Below are positions 20,194 to 30,466 of a stretch of 64,000 bases of DNA, piece after piece (position 1 is the stretch's first letter; every line of letters starts with the position of its first letter). The position numbers and the translations under genes were made by a program. Source of the DNA: Halomonas sp. A40-4 (lineage in GTDB: Bacteria; Pseudomonadota; Gammaproteobacteria; Pseudomonadales; Halomonadaceae); the NCBI RefSeq assembly GCF_015767635.1, contig NZ_CP065230.1, forward strand, positions 1,860,001 through 1,924,000, read 5' to 3'. The notes beneath the pieces were generated by a model. It made no database searches. It was not told the DNA's origin and saw only the letters and a list, made by a program, of their open reading frames with translations.

Positions 20194-21009
20194 ATGAGCC
20201 AACTCAGAACCAGCCTGGTGCAGTGCGATCTGCGCTGGGAAAACCCGGAAGCCAACCACACCCACCTTGAGAAGCTGCTGGGTGATCTAGATAACAGGGA
20301 AACTGATCTGATCGTATTGCCCGAAATGTTTGCCACCGGGTTTACGATGAACTCCCGTGAGATGGCACAGCCCATGGACGAAAGCCAAAGTGTTGCCTGG
20401 ATGAAGCATCAGGCCCGGTCACGTCAGTGCGTCATGACCGGGAGTGTGGCCATCCAGCATGAGGGTGAGTTCTACAACCGGCTGATCTGGGCCATGCCGG
20501 ATGGGGAACTGACCTATTACGACAAGCGACACCTGTTTCGCATGGCCGGTGAACATGAGCGTTATGACATGGGGGAGCGTCGTGAAATTGTCGAATTGAA
20601 CGGTTTCAAAATACTGCTCACGGTCTGCTACGACTTGAGATTTCCGGTTTGGCTGCGCCAGCAACCGGCACAAGGCGAACATTTCGAGTATGATGCGCTG
20701 CTGTGCGTGGCCAACTGGCCCGCACCTCGCCGTCAACCCTGGCGCACCTTGCTTCAGGCCCGGGCGATTGAAAACCTGACCTACGTGATTGGCGTCAATC
20801 GCGTGGGCGAAGATGCCAAAGGCCTGGCGTACAGCGGCGACTCCATGCTGGTTGATTTCAAAGGCGAGCCACTTATCGACCATTCAGCGCATACGCCGTT
20901 TGTGGAAACGGGATGCCTCAATAAAACGGATCTAGATGCTTTTCGAGAAAAATTTCCTGCCTGGCAAGACGCCGATCGATTTTCATTACTCCCAGGAGTC
21001 GGCCAATAA
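20194..21009 (+). CDS. yafV: Nitrilase-superfamily omega-amidase
   Basis: A cytosolic C-N hydrolase of 271 residues. The catalytic triad is visible as E44 (L-P-E-M-F), K111 (Y-D-K-R-H-L-F) and C145 (V-C-Y-D-L-R-F-P). The wording around the triad is that of YafV/Nit2 omega-amidases, which hydrolyse 2-oxoglutaramate or the methionine-salvage product 2-oxosuccinamate analogue to repair or recycle these deaminated amides. AAGGAG lies before the ATG. Its TAA shares an A with the ATG of rsuA (TAATG), so the two are probably coupled, though no pathway link is evident. Confidence 0.87.
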   Translation: MSQLRTSLVQCDLRWENPEANHTHLEKLLGDLDNRETDLIVLPEMFATGFTMNSREMAQPMDESQSVAWMKHQARSRQCVMTGSVAIQHEGEFYNRLIWAMPDGELTYYDKRHLFRMAGEHERYDMGERREIVELNGFKILLTVCYDLRFPVWLRQQPAQGEHFEYDALLCVANWPAPRRQPWRTLLQARAIENLTYVIGVNRVGEDAKGLAYSGDSMLVDFKGEPLIDHSAHTPFVETGCLNKTDLDAFREKFPAWQDADRFSLLPGVGQ

Positions 21010-21713
21010 TGCGTCTTGATCGCTTTTTAAGTGAAACGACCCCGTTAACGCGCAGCCTGGCTAAGCGCGCGCTAAAAAACGGTGAGGTTACCTTGAACGG
21101 CGAGCCGATCAAGCAGGCAGCAACGCATATTGATACGCAAGAAGACGTGGTGCTGCTTAACGGCGCGCGTCTGGCGCTGGTAGGGCTACGCTATATCATG
21201 CTGAACAAGCCTGCCGATGTGGAGTGCACCGCCAGGCGAGGGCTTTACCCCAGGGTCATCGACCTGATTGACCTTCCCAAGGCGGAGCGATTACAACCGG
21301 TCGGTCGTCTTGATGTCGATACTACGGGTCTATTGCTGCTTACCGACGATGGCCAGTGGTCGCATCGTGTGACGTCACCGCGCCATCGCTGCGCCAAGGT
21401 GTATGTGGCTGAGCTTGCTGAGCCCATGGAAGGTGATATGGCCGAGTGGGCCATCAACCAGGTGGCAGAAGGCATCATGCTCGATGGTGAAGAAACGCCG
21501 ACCCAGCCAGCAACGCTGCGTTTTATATCACCGCGCCAGGCCGAGTTGACCATCACGGAAGGCCGCTATCATCAGGTCAAGCGCATGTTTGTAGCGTTAG
21601 GCAATCACGTAGATGCGCTGCATCGACGTTCCATTGGCGATATTGAGCTGACTGATGCCCTTGCGCCAGGCGAATGGCGTGAACTGACCCCGGAAGAAAT
21701 CGCCAGCTTTTAA
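21009..21713 (+). CDS. rsuA: 16S rRNA pseudouridine(516) synthase
   Basis: RsuA converts uridine 516 of 16S rRNA to pseudouridine. The 234-residue protein has an N-terminal S4 RNA-binding domain (~1-60), and a synthase domain with the RsuA-family active-site block G-R-L-D102-V-D-T-T-G-L-L-L-L-T, Asp102 being the nucleophile. The later H-Q-V-K-R-M-F motif is also present. Length and the S4 domain favour RsuA over RluE (which lacks S4). It overlaps yafV by one base. A 132-bp gap separates it from the convergent yejF. Confidence 0.9.
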   Translation: MRLDRFLSETTPLTRSLAKRALKNGEVTLNGEPIKQAATHIDTQEDVVLLNGARLALVGLRYIMLNKPADVECTARRGLYPRVIDLIDLPKAERLQPVGRLDVDTTGLLLLTDDGQWSHRVTSPRHRCAKVYVAELAEPMEGDMAEWAINQVAEGIMLDGEETPTQPATLRFISPRQAELTITEGRYHQVKRMFVALGNHVDALHRRSIGDIELTDALAPGEWRELTPEEIASF

Positions 21714-21727
21714 TTGCCCACGAACGC

Positions 21728-21758
21728 CCTGAGCTTACGCACACCGATATGGCTCAGG
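21728..21758. terminator. Possible terminator hairpin between rsuA and yejF
   Basis: CCTGAGC and GCTCAGG form a 7-bp stem with a long 17-nt loop, followed by a loosely T-rich run on the plus strand. The loop is long and the T-tract is interrupted, so this is a weak candidate. Confidence 0.3.
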
Positions 21759-21845
21759 CGCGTTTCATTTTACTATCATTTTATACCGTTATCTTTTTTG
21801 CCTGGTCTTTGGGCAGACTCGAGATATTCTTGAACAGGCAGCAAA

Positions 21846-23438
21846 TCAGCCCACGAAATCTTTCAGATACGCCGCCGCTATAAGCGATTGGGTATAAGGA
21901 TGCTGGGGAGAGGCCAGTACATCCAGACAGGATCCTTGCTCGACGACGTCGCCATCTTTCAGCACCATGATGCGATGTGCCATCGCGCGCACCACGGCGA
22001 GGTCATGGCTGATAAACAGATAGCTGAGCTGGCGCCGTGCCTGGAGGTCCCTCAGCAGTGTCACCAGCTGCTTTTGAACGGTGCGGTCCAGTGCTGACGT
22101 CGGTTCATCCAGCACCAGCAGCTCAGGCTCCAGGATAATGGCTCGCGCGACGGCGATCCGCTGGCGCTGACCACCGGAAAATTCATGCGGGTACCGCGCT
22201 GCACAGCTTTCCGGCAGGCCAACTTCTCTCAGCGTTTGATGGACGCGCTCGGTGACTTCCGCATCAGACAGGTGCGGGTAGTGAAACCGCAAACCTTCGC
22301 TGACGATATCGAATACCGGCATACGCGGCGACAGTGCGCCATAGGGATCCTGGAAAACCATCTGTAGCCGGTGCCGCTGACGGCGCAAGTCGTTACCCGT
22401 CAGCTTGCTCAAGGGGGCATCACCCAGGGTGATATCGCCCTGGCTGGTCACCATCCGCATGATAGCGGAGGCGAGGGTGGTTTTGCCCGAACCTGACTCA
22501 CCCACAATACCCAAGGTTTCGCCTGGTGCGACGGTGAGGTCAGTGGCTTTGACCGCTTCAAAGGCAGGCGGTTGACGCTTGAACAATCCGGGTTTGGGTC
22601 GTTTAAAGCTTACGCTCAACTGTCTGACAGTCAGTAACGGCGAACGCTCGGCAACAGGCGATGGCCTGCCTTCCGGCTCGGCGGCCAGCAGTCGCTGGGT
22701 ATAATCGCTTTGTGGCCGCTCAAACACCTGCTCGACGGGGCCAGACTCCTGGATTTTACCCTGATACATGACGCACACACGGTCTGCATGACGGCGTACC
22801 AGGTTAAGGTCGTGACTGATCAACAGCAGCCCCATGCCGTGCTGGTCGCGCAGCTCTTTCAGCAGGGCCAGAATTTCCTGTTGAACGGTGACGTCCAGTG
22901 CGGTGGTGGGCTCGTCGGCGATCAACAGCGATGGGTTATTGGCAATCGCCATGGCGATCATAACCCGTTGACGCTGCCCCCCGGATAGCTGGTGAGGCCA
23001 TGCATCAAGCAGTTCTTCAGCACGCGGCAGTTTCACTTGTTCAAGCAGGTTTTTGGCCCTTGCTCGGGCGGCTTTTCCACGAAGCCCCTGGTGCAGGCGC
23101 AGGGATTCGCCAATCTGCTTACCAATCCGGTGTAGTGGGTTGAGCGATGTCATTGGCTCCTGGAAGACAACGCCTACCGTATTGCCGCGCAGGGCGTTCC
23201 ACTCGGCATTGCCAAGTGAGTTAAGCGGGGTACCGTTCAGACGTCGTTCGCCGCTTACCCTGGCATTGGCCGGCAACAGATTCATCAATCCGAGCGCCGA
23301 TACCGATTTGCCTGAGCCGGATTCGCCCACAATGGCCAGCGTCTCGCCTGCATGTAGCTCCAAACTCAGTGACTCGACCACGGTGCTACCATCAAAGGCG
23401 ATGGTCAGGTTGTCGACGCAAAGTAGCGGCTCAGGCAT
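21846..23438 (-). CDS. yejF: Microcin C/oligopeptide ABC importer, double ATPase
   Basis: The ATPase of the YejABEF importer; 530 residues with two nucleotide-binding domains in one chain. Both halves have a full Walker A (G-E-S-G-S-G-K-S/T), L-S-G-G-Q-R-Q-R or F-S-G-G-Q-R-Q-R signature, and Walker B (L-I-A-D-E-P / L-V-L-D-E-P). The ATG at 23438 is preferred: it has AAGGA 9 nt upstream and matches the 529-residue E. coli protein, while the longer frame adds 20 residues inside yejE. It overlaps yejE by 8 nt and is the last gene of yejABEF. Confidence 0.92.
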   Translation of the reverse strand: MPEPLLCVDNLTIAFDGSTVVESLSLELHAGETLAIVGESGSGKSVSALGLMNLLPANARVSGERRLNGTPLNSLGNAEWNALRGNTVGVVFQEPMTSLNPLHRIGKQIGESLRLHQGLRGKAARARAKNLLEQVKLPRAEELLDAWPHQLSGGQRQRVMIAMAIANNPSLLIADEPTTALDVTVQQEILALLKELRDQHGMGLLLISHDLNLVRRHADRVCVMYQGKIQESGPVEQVFERPQSDYTQRLLAAEPEGRPSPVAERSPLLTVRQLSVSFKRPKPGLFKRQPPAFEAVKATDLTVAPGETLGIVGESGSGKTTLASAIMRMVTSQGDITLGDAPLSKLTGNDLRRQRHRLQMVFQDPYGALSPRMPVFDIVSEGLRFHYPHLSDAEVTERVHQTLREVGLPESCAARYPHEFSGGQRQRIAVARAIILEPELLVLDEPTSALDRTVQKQLVTLLRDLQARRQLSYLFISHDLAVVRAMAHRIMVLKDGDVVEQGSCLDVLASPQHPYTQSLIAAAYLKDFVG

Positions 23439-24504
23439 GGGGCGTTTCCTTAGCAGGCGTTGGTAGCTGCTGAACGTGGCGGGGGTCAAAGGCGTCACGT
23501 AGGCCTTCGCCGATAAACACCAGCAGCGAAAGCATAATGGCCAGGGTCATGAAGGCGGTGATGCCCAGCCAGGGTGCGTGCAGGTTGTTTTTGCCCTGAG
23601 CGGCAAGCTCGCCCAGTGAAGGCGCTCCCGGTGGTAGTCCAAACCCCAGAAAATCCAACGCGGTCAAGGTGCCAATGGCCCCGGTAAACAGGAAAGGGAT
23701 GAACGTCAGGGTGGCCACCATGGCATTGGGCAGCACGTGTCGCCACATGATCAGACGCGACGGCAGCCCCATGGCTTTGGCCGCGCGAACGTACTCTAGG
23801 TTACGTGCACGCAGGAATTCGGCGCGCACGATGTCCACCAGCCCAAGCCAGGAAAACAGCAGCATGATACCCAGCAGCCACCAGAAACCGGGCTGCACGA
23901 AACTGGCGAGAATGATCAGCAGAAACAGTACTGGGAGTCCTGACCATATTTCGGTAATGCGTTGGCCGACAAGGTCCGTCTTGCCGCCAAAATAGCCCTG
24001 GACACCCCCCGCAAGCACGCCTAGTACCAATGATCCAGCCGTTAATACCAGGGCAAACGCGACCGAAAGACGAAAGCCGTAAATCACACGCGCAAGCACA
24101 TCCCGTCCCTGGTCATCGGTGCCCAGCCAGTGGCGACCATCTGGCGGGGCAGGCGACGGGCGGGTCATCTGCATATCCAGGGTCTGGTAAGAAAACGGAA
24201 TCAGGGGCCACAACGCCCAACCGTTGTTCTCGATCTGCTGCTGGACAAAGGGGTCCAGGTAATCGGTTCGTGTAGGCAAGAAGCCGTCAAATTCCGTTTC
24301 GGGGTAGTCGACCAGCAGCGGAACATACCACTGACCATCGTATTGCATGATGATCGGTTTATCGTTGGCGATCAGTTCGGCAAACAGGCTCAACACAAAC
24401 ACGACACCAAACACCCATAATGATACCCAGGCGCGGCGGTTCGACCTGAATGCGGCAAAGCGGCGCCGGGTAATGGGTGAAAATCGAGACGTAGAAACAG
24501 TCAT
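23431..24504 (-). CDS. yejE: Microcin C/oligopeptide ABC permease YejE
   Basis: An inner-membrane permease of the Dpp/Opp C-type. One N-terminal helix precedes a periplasmic stretch (~60-140), and five further helices form the transport core, with the EAA loop R-A-A-K-A-M-G-L-P. The ATG at 24504 has GGGAG 8 nt upstream; the GTG two codons earlier is too close to that site. It starts 2 bp after yejB stops and overlaps yejF by 8 nt. Confidence 0.9.
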   Translation of the reverse strand: MTVSTSRFSPITRRRFAAFRSNRRAWVSLWVFGVVFVLSLFAELIANDKPIIMQYDGQWYVPLLVDYPETEFDGFLPTRTDYLDPFVQQQIENNGWALWPLIPFSYQTLDMQMTRPSPAPPDGRHWLGTDDQGRDVLARVIYGFRLSVAFALVLTAGSLVLGVLAGGVQGYFGGKTDLVGQRITEIWSGLPVLFLLIILASFVQPGFWWLLGIMLLFSWLGLVDIVRAEFLRARNLEYVRAAKAMGLPSRLIMWRHVLPNAMVATLTFIPFLFTGAIGTLTALDFLGFGLPPGAPSLGELAAQGKNNLHAPWLGITAFMTLAIMLSLLVFIGEGLRDAFDPRHVQQLPTPAKETPHA

Positions 24505-24506
24505 GG

Positions 24507-25592
24507 TCACGACTCCCGGGTGGCAAAGTCGATGCGCGGGTCAACCCACACATAGGTGAGATCTGACAGCAGTTTCAGCAGCAACCCGATGACCGTATAG
24601 AGAAACAGCGTACCGAAAATGACGGGATAGTCTCGCTGCATGACCGCTTCAAACCCCAGCAGGCCCAGCCCATCAAGAGAGAAAATCACCTCAATCAGTA
24701 ACGAGCCAGTAAAGAAGATACCAATCAAGGCTGAGGGCAGGCCGGCAATAATGATCAGCATGGCATTACGAAACACGTGTCCATAAAGAATGCGCTGCTC
24801 ATCGGCGCCCTTGGCCCAGGCTGTCAGCACGTATTGCTTGTGGATTTCATCCAGAAAGCTGTTCTTGGTCAGCATGGTGAGCGTGGCGAAACTGCCAATC
24901 GATGCAGCCAATACAGGAAGCGTGATATGCCAGAAATAATCCTTGACCTTACCCCAGGTGGAAAGCTGGTCGAAATAAGGGGAAGTGAGCCCCCTGAGTG
25001 GAAACCAGTCCAGGTAGGTGCCGCCGGCAAATAGCACAATCAGCAAGATGGCGAATAAAAACCCCGGGATGGCGTAACCGACGATGACCAGCCCGGATGT
25101 CCAGACGTCAAATCGTGAGCCGTGGCGCAGGGCCTTCCGTATGCCTAGCGGAATCGAGATGAGGTAGACCAGCAAGGTCGTCCAAAGCCCCAGCGAGATA
25201 GATACCGGCAAACGCTCTATCATCAAATCGATTACCGGCCGGTCGCGAAAAAAGCTGGTGCCGAAATCGAAGGTGAGATAATCCGCCATCATGCCGATGA
25301 AGCGTTCATGAGCCGGTTTATCAAAGCCAAACTGCTGTTCCAGTTGCTCAATAAAGCGAGGGTCGATTCCCCTGGCACCGCGGGACTCGTCGTTGACCTG
25401 TACATCGGCACCTCCCATATCCAGGCGCGTACTGGCCATTGCATCGGCGCCTTCAAAGCGTGCCAGCATTTGATCGATCGGGCCACCAGGCGCGGCCTGC
25501 ACGATAATGAAATTGAGCAGCATGATCCCGACAAGCGTCGGAATCATCAACAACAGTCGGCGTAGGGTGTAACGTGCCACAGAACTCTCCAT
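24507..25592 (-). CDS. yejB: Microcin C/oligopeptide ABC permease YejB
   Basis: An inner-membrane permease of the Dpp/Opp B-type, 361 residues. It opens with the typical [13 protein letters not shown], has a long periplasmic insertion (~40-115) as in E. coli YejB, and carries the EAA-like loop at T-A-W-A-K-G-A-D. It sits 23 bp after yejA and 2 bp before yejE. Confidence 0.9.
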   Translation of the reverse strand: MESSVARYTLRRLLLMIPTLVGIMLLNFIIVQAAPGGPIDQMLARFEGADAMASTRLDMGGADVQVNDESRGARGIDPRFIEQLEQQFGFDKPAHERFIGMMADYLTFDFGTSFFRDRPVIDLMIERLPVSISLGLWTTLLVYLISIPLGIRKALRHGSRFDVWTSGLVIVGYAIPGFLFAILLIVLFAGGTYLDWFPLRGLTSPYFDQLSTWGKVKDYFWHITLPVLAASIGSFATLTMLTKNSFLDEIHKQYVLTAWAKGADEQRILYGHVFRNAMLIIIAGLPSALIGIFFTGSLLIEVIFSLDGLGLLGFEAVMQRDYPVIFGTLFLYTVIGLLLKLLSDLTYVWVDPRIDFATRES

Positions 25593-25615
25593 GGTTCATC
25601 AAGAATAAGCCGAGG

Positions 25616-27517
25616 TCAGCGGCGTGACCGGCGCTGTAAAGCGGCTTCACGTTCGGGGACCACCCACCAGGCGTCTAAATCCATGGCGTATTCGGGGAAG
25701 GGGTCGGGATAACCGAATTTATCCCATATGGCGATCCGTGTCTCACCTGAATGATAGTGGGGAATGACATAAAACCCCCAGCGCAGGACACGGTCCAGCG
25801 CCCGGGTAATGGTATTAAGCTCTTCGCGGTCTTCTGCTCGGATCAGCTTTTCCACCAGATCGTCGATAGCCGGATGCGCAAGGCCCATGCGATTGCGACT
25901 CTGTGGCGAGTCAGCTGCTTGGCTGGTCCAGAAGTCACGCTGCTCATTGCCTGGGTTATTGGACTGGGGGAAATGGCTGATTACCATATCAAAATCAAAA
26001 TTGCGCTGACGATTGAGGTACTGATTGATATCGACGATACGCATCGAGGTTTGCACACCCAGGCGGGCCATGTTGCGCAACATAGGCTGTACCACGCGCT
26101 CAAGCCCTGAATCGTATAGCAATACTTCCAGGCTTAGCGGCTGCTGGGTATCCTCATGGACCAGAACGCCGTCTTCCACCCGATAACCTGCCTCGCGAAG
26201 CAGGTCCAGGGCCAGGCGAAGCCGTTCGCGGAGGTCGTGAGGATGGTCGATGGGCAGTGGTTCCGTGAACAACCGCTTTGACTGGTGGGACTCCATCAGC
26301 TCCTCGCGATGGGGTTCGAGTAATGCAAGCTGTTCGTCGCTCGGTAGGCCCTGGGCTTCCATTTCGGAGTTTTCAAAGAAGCTTTGCGTCCGCTGATAGG
26401 TATCGTAAAAAATATTGGTGTTCAGCCATGGAAAATCAAAGGTCAGGCTCAGCGCTTCACGAACGCGCGGATCCTGGAACTTTTCCTTGCGCAGATTGAA
26501 CACGAACGCCTGCATCATGGAGGGGTTAACATCGGGGACCGTGATACGCTTGACAAGCCCTTCCTCATAAGCGGGAAAATCGTAGCCAATTGCCCAGGTA
26601 GCGGCGCGCGCGTCAGTGCGAAAATCCGTCAGTCCGGCCTTAAAAGCTTCCCAGGCAATATCCCGATCCCGGTAATAATCATAGATCACCCGGTCAATGT
26701 TGTATCGGCCCACGTTGACCGGCAGGTCCTTTGCCCAATAATCGTCGTCGCGCTGATAGACAATCCGTCGCCCAGGATCCACTTCGCCAATTTTATACGG
26801 GCCAGACCCGGGATGCGCCGCCAATGTCGGGGCGGTGAAATCATGCTGTTCCCAGTAATGCTTCGGCAGCACGGGGAATTGGGCGACGATAAGCGGTAAC
26901 TCTCGTGACTCACTGTCGCTAAGCGTGAAACGAACCAGGTGGTCATTGAGGGCAACGGCTTGCTCAACCCCTGCATAGTAGCTGCTATAGAAAGGGTTGC
27001 CTTCGTCACGAAGCAGGTTCAGCGAAAAGACGACATCGTCGGCCGTGACCGGCTCACCGTCCTGGAAGCGAGCTTCAGGGCGAAGGTCGAATTCAATCCA
27101 TTCACGATCGGGGTCAAGACGCACACCTTCTGCAAGCAAACCATAAAGACTGAAAGGCTCATTAGGATTGCTTGCCATTAAGGTGTCGTAGATCTGAAAT
27201 ATTCCCGCCGCTGGTGTGCCGCGAATAATGAAGGGGTTTGTCGAATCAAAACTGCTTCCCACCGCCGTATGCTTGATACTCCCGCCTTTGGGCGCGTCGG
27301 GATTCACGTGGGAAAAGTGCGCAAAATCCTCAGCGAGGGCAGGCGCGTCATAAAGCGACATCGCATGGCGGGTTTCGACAGGTGCCGAGCCATCCGTGGC
27401 GGTGGACTCTGTCACGCGGGCATCACTGCTGGCATGAGTGCTGGCCAGGAGTGATGCCGCAAGCAGCGCGTTACGGGCAAGGCATAAAACAGGACGCAGA
27501 ATAACGCCACAGCGCAT
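25616..27517 (-). CDS. yejA: Microcin C/oligopeptide-binding protein YejA
   Basis: The periplasmic extracellular-solute-binding protein (SBP_bac_5) of YejABEF, which takes up peptides and, in E. coli, the microcin C Trojan-horse antibiotic. It has 633 residues: a signal peptide (~1-30, ending A-S-T-H-A-S) and then the binding fold with P-K-G-G-S-I-K-H and Y-D-T-L-M as family landmarks. It follows mltD after 33 bp on the same strand, so transcription may come through from gloB-mltD. Confidence 0.92.
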   Translation of the reverse strand: MRCGVILRPVLCLARNALLAASLLASTHASSDARVTESTATDGSAPVETRHAMSLYDAPALAEDFAHFSHVNPDAPKGGSIKHTAVGSSFDSTNPFIIRGTPAAGIFQIYDTLMASNPNEPFSLYGLLAEGVRLDPDREWIEFDLRPEARFQDGEPVTADDVVFSLNLLRDEGNPFYSSYYAGVEQAVALNDHLVRFTLSDSESRELPLIVAQFPVLPKHYWEQHDFTAPTLAAHPGSGPYKIGEVDPGRRIVYQRDDDYWAKDLPVNVGRYNIDRVIYDYYRDRDIAWEAFKAGLTDFRTDARAATWAIGYDFPAYEEGLVKRITVPDVNPSMMQAFVFNLRKEKFQDPRVREALSLTFDFPWLNTNIFYDTYQRTQSFFENSEMEAQGLPSDEQLALLEPHREELMESHQSKRLFTEPLPIDHPHDLRERLRLALDLLREAGYRVEDGVLVHEDTQQPLSLEVLLYDSGLERVVQPMLRNMARLGVQTSMRIVDINQYLNRQRNFDFDMVISHFPQSNNPGNEQRDFWTSQAADSPQSRNRMGLAHPAIDDLVEKLIRAEDREELNTITRALDRVLRWGFYVIPHYHSGETRIAIWDKFGYPDPFPEYAMDLDAWWVVPEREAALQRRSRR

Positions 27518-27550
27518 GGGGCAATTTCCCTATCAACAAGGCGATGAGTC

Positions 27551-28765
27551 TCAACGTCCTGAAAGTGTCAGGAGTTGGCCTGCTTGTAAAGCTTCTGGAC
27601 GTTCAATCTCATTTAACCGCATCAACTCTTGAGCGCTCAGATTATAGCGACTCGCTATCACTGATAGGCTATCGCCGCTTTCCACGCGGTAAGTGTCGGG
27701 CGTATTGGCGCTGGCTATGGCCTGGCGCTCATTTGCACCGTTTGACAGCTCTGCGAGAACGTCATGATCCACGTCTTCAGGTACCAGCAGCGTTTGAGAA
27801 CTTGATGGGTTGAGCGCACCATTGAGGAGACCGGGGTTGAGTTCAGCCAGCGCCGATTTATCTATCCGAAGCAACTTTGACGCTTCAGACAGGGTAACCG
27901 AATGCTCGAGCTTTACCTTGGCGAAGGCCGGCTCTGTATGAATATCCGGCAAGCTGACATTGTAGCGTTCCGGATCATCGATAATCTTGGCAATAGCAAG
28001 CAGCTTGGGCAGGTATTGCATGGTTTCCTGGGGCAGGTTCAGATCCCAATAGCTGCCTTGCAAGCCTTGGTTTTCGGCGCGTTGTTTGGCTTTATTGACT
28101 GTCCCGGCGCCTGCATTGTAGGCGGCAAGAGAAAGCTGCAGGTCCCCTTCATACCACTGGTCGGCCTGCATTTCGAGGTAGTCCAGCGCGGCGTTAGTCG
28201 AGGTGACAACGTCGAGCCTGCCGTCGTAATGGCCGTTGCGTACAAGCCCTAAAGCGTCACCGGTGCCAGGCATAAATTGCCATAGACCAGCAGCGCCCCG
28301 GTGACTTCGCGCATTGGGGTCAAAAGAGCTTTCAACGAAGGGTATAAGTGCTAATTCTCCCGGCAGGTTGCGATCACTTATCTGCTGAGTGATCCAGGCA
28401 AGCCATGGACTTGCACGACCGGTGATTTCAGCAATATTTTCAGGGCTTGAGCGGTAGTGGTCTATCCATTCATCGACACGTGCCTGTGCCTTGGCAGACA
28501 GTGACTGCTCGCGCCACTGGAAGCTGTCACGCAGTTTGCTCCAGGCATCCTGAGGCTCCAGCATCAGCTCTTCCCAGAAATGTACATGAGACGCTGTGGG
28601 ATGATCGGACGCAGAGGCATTCCGTGAATCGGAGGCAGACCGCTGAGAAGGGTCGTATTGGATAGCGGATGCCTGAGAGTTAGCGGCAGCTGCCAGTAAC
28701 AGGCTCATGATCACGGTACTGCCGGCGCCCAATAAAAGGCGTTGGCGAATCGTGCGATAGGTCAT
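27551..28765 (-). CDS. mltD: MltD-like membrane-bound lytic transglycosylase with LysM
   Basis: This enzyme cleaves the MurNAc-GlcNAc bond of peptidoglycan in the periplasm. The 404-residue protein has an N-terminal hydrophobic signal (~8-34, no obvious lipobox), and an SLT domain at ~115-260. Catalytic Glu145 is in P-F-V-E-S-S-F-D, followed by G-A-A-G-L-W-Q-F-M-P-G-T-G and A-A-Y-N-A-G-A-G. One C-terminal LysM (Y-R-V-E-S-G-D-S-L-S-V-I-A) follows; E. coli MltD has two. It lies 26 bp after gloB on the same strand, a neighbourhood also seen in E. coli. Confidence 0.9.
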   Translation of the reverse strand: MTYRTIRQRLLLGAGSTVIMSLLLAAAANSQASAIQYDPSQRSASDSRNASASDHPTASHVHFWEELMLEPQDAWSKLRDSFQWREQSLSAKAQARVDEWIDHYRSSPENIAEITGRASPWLAWITQQISDRNLPGELALIPFVESSFDPNARSHRGAAGLWQFMPGTGDALGLVRNGHYDGRLDVVTSTNAALDYLEMQADQWYEGDLQLSLAAYNAGAGTVNKAKQRAENQGLQGSYWDLNLPQETMQYLPKLLAIAKIIDDPERYNVSLPDIHTEPAFAKVKLEHSVTLSEASKLLRIDKSALAELNPGLLNGALNPSSSQTLLVPEDVDHDVLAELSNGANERQAIASANTPDTYRVESGDSLSVIASRYNLSAQELMRLNEIERPEALQAGQLLTLSGR

Positions 28766-28791
28766 AGTGGTTTACGTCGTTGCGATAGCGT

Positions 28792-29559
28792 TTAGAAACG
28801 ATTCTTCCACTCACGCAGAGTGGTGAACGTTGCGAGATCATTATCAATAGCGCCCTGCTTGCTTGCGGCGCCGCGGACACTTTCCGTATCGACACGCAAG
28901 TAGGGGTTGATTTTCAGCTCGCGTCCTATCGTGCTGGGTAAGGTGGGGCGGTCTAGTGCCCGTGCCTTCTCACACTCCGTTAAGGCGTGTTTGACGTCTT
29001 CATTTTCCGGGTCTGCTTCGCTGGCAAAGCGAAGGTTGGCCAACGTGTATTCGTGAGCAGCAAACACAAATGTTTCTTCCGGCAGGGCAGCAAAGCGTTT
29101 CAATGCCTTGTGCATCTGCTCAGGGGTCCCTTCAAAAAGGCGGCCACAACCGGCACAAAACAGGGTGTCGCCGCAGAACAATAACGGGGGAATCCCTGGT
29201 GTAAAATAACTGATATGGTCTAACGTATGCCCAGGCGTCTCGATGACCTCGAACAGGCGGCCCATGACGCGAATTTCATCGCCATCACTGACCCGCTCGT
29301 CGACCCCCTCGATAGAGGGATTGTCCGGGCCTATTACCCGGGGGGCATAGCGCCTGATTAATTCTCCCAGCCCATCAGTATGATCAGGATGATGATGAGT
29401 GACCAGGACAGTGCCGAGTGACAACGACTCGCGTTCAAGAAACTCGATAACCGGCAACGCTTCACCAGGATCCACCACGCACACCTCTTGACTGGTATCC
29501 TGTCGGAGCAGCCAAATATAGTTGTCGCTAAGGGCGGGAATCGGTGTCACGCTCAGCAT
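28792..29559 (-). CDS. gloB: Hydroxyacylglutathione hydrolase (glyoxalase II)
   Basis: GloB hydrolyses S-D-lactoylglutathione to D-lactate and glutathione in methylglyoxal detoxification. The 255-residue metallo-beta-lactamase fold has the binuclear zinc motif T-H55-H-H57-P-D59-H60-T-D-G, the second ligand set in G-H-T-L-D-H, and H-E-Y-T near 165. AAGGA lies 8 nt before the ATG. It is divergent from the yafS-like gene, with 98 bp between their starts, as in E. coli. Confidence 0.93.
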   Translation of the reverse strand: MLSVTPIPALSDNYIWLLRQDTSQEVCVVDPGEALPVIEFLERESLSLGTVLVTHHHPDHTDGLGELIRRYAPRVIGPDNPSIEGVDERVSDGDEIRVMGRLFEVIETPGHTLDHISYFTPGIPPLLFCGDTLFCAGCGRLFEGTPEQMHKALKRFAALPEETFVFAAHEYTLANLRFASEADPENEDVKHALTECEKARALDRPTLPSTIGRELKINPYLRVDTESVRGAASKQGAIDNDLATFTTLREWKNRF

Positions 29560-29657
29560 AGGCGAGATCCTTTAACGATGGATTAGCGCTCATGATTAAT
29601 AGCTTTTTCATGATGCAAGACGTCAAAAAGCAGTTACTGTGGAGGGTTGAGCGGTAC

Positions 29658-30404
29658 ATGTCAAATTCAACGGCGGCAGAGACACTCGCCCACACGCTAT
29701 TTACAAGCCGCACCTACTGGGAGTCGGAGGCAGGTAAATCATTGTGGGATTCCCAACGCGCCTGCCTCGGGCCCCTGGTTGATTCCCGTTCCGGTGGTCA
29801 TAGCCTCGAGATGGGAATGGGGCCAGCACTGATGTCGATGTCCGGCATTGCCCATCGCCTGCAGTGGGCACCTACACGCACGAGCGCCTCCAGCGACCAG
29901 ACGTTAATTTGTCCGCCCGACAGGCTCGCACTACCGGACAGCTGTCTGGATGTCGTCGTGCTTCACCATTGGCTTGAGCATTTGCCGGATGCCCATCATG
30001 CGCTTCAAGAAGCCGCACGCGTTACCTCAGATAGTGGCCTACTGGTACTGTTCGGGTTTAACCCTATGGGGGTCAGCGGTGTGGTCAAACAGTGGCGCAA
30101 GCGCCAGGGGCAATACCCCTGGAACGGGCAATGGCGAACGGCCAGCCGGATGGGTGACTGGCTGGCATTTGTCGACTTTGAGGTGGAGCGAGTAGACTAC
30201 TGCTGCTTTAGAAGCTGGCCGGGAGGGCGTTGCGTCGAGCACTGGGAGTCACTGGGTCGGCGCTATAACTGTCCTCTGGGGGAAAGCTACATGGTGCTGG
30301 CCAAACGCCGCCAACGCCATGCACCCAAACAACGCATTAAATTTGGTCTGAAAGCGCCGGTTGCCGCGAATTCCCTGGGGGCGACGCGTACCCATGGTCA
30401 TTAA
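29658..30404 (+). CDS. yafS: YafS-like SAM-dependent methyltransferase
   Basis: A class I methyltransferase-like protein of unknown substrate, 249 residues from the ATG at 29658 (GGAGG about 12 nt upstream; a longer frame begins at 29592). A Methyltransf_11-like core is suggested by [19 protein letters not shown]. The SAM-binding G-x-G region is poor: it reads E-M-G-M-G-P-A-L. The position between gloB and rnhA is the conserved place of yafS in gammaproteobacteria, which supports the name. Confidence 0.75.
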   Translation: MSNSTAAETLAHTLFTSRTYWESEAGKSLWDSQRACLGPLVDSRSGGHSLEMGMGPALMSMSGIAHRLQWAPTRTSASSDQTLICPPDRLALPDSCLDVVVLHHWLEHLPDAHHALQEAARVTSDSGLLVLFGFNPMGVSGVVKQWRKRQGQYPWNGQWRTASRMGDWLAFVDFEVERVDYCCFRSWPGGRCVEHWESLGRRYNCPLGESYMVLAKRRQRHAPKQRIKFGLKAPVAANSLGATRTHGH

Positions 30405-30466
30405 CCGCCGTTATCCAGTCTACAGACCCCAAGCTCAAACATTATGGATTTAAGGACGCACACAAC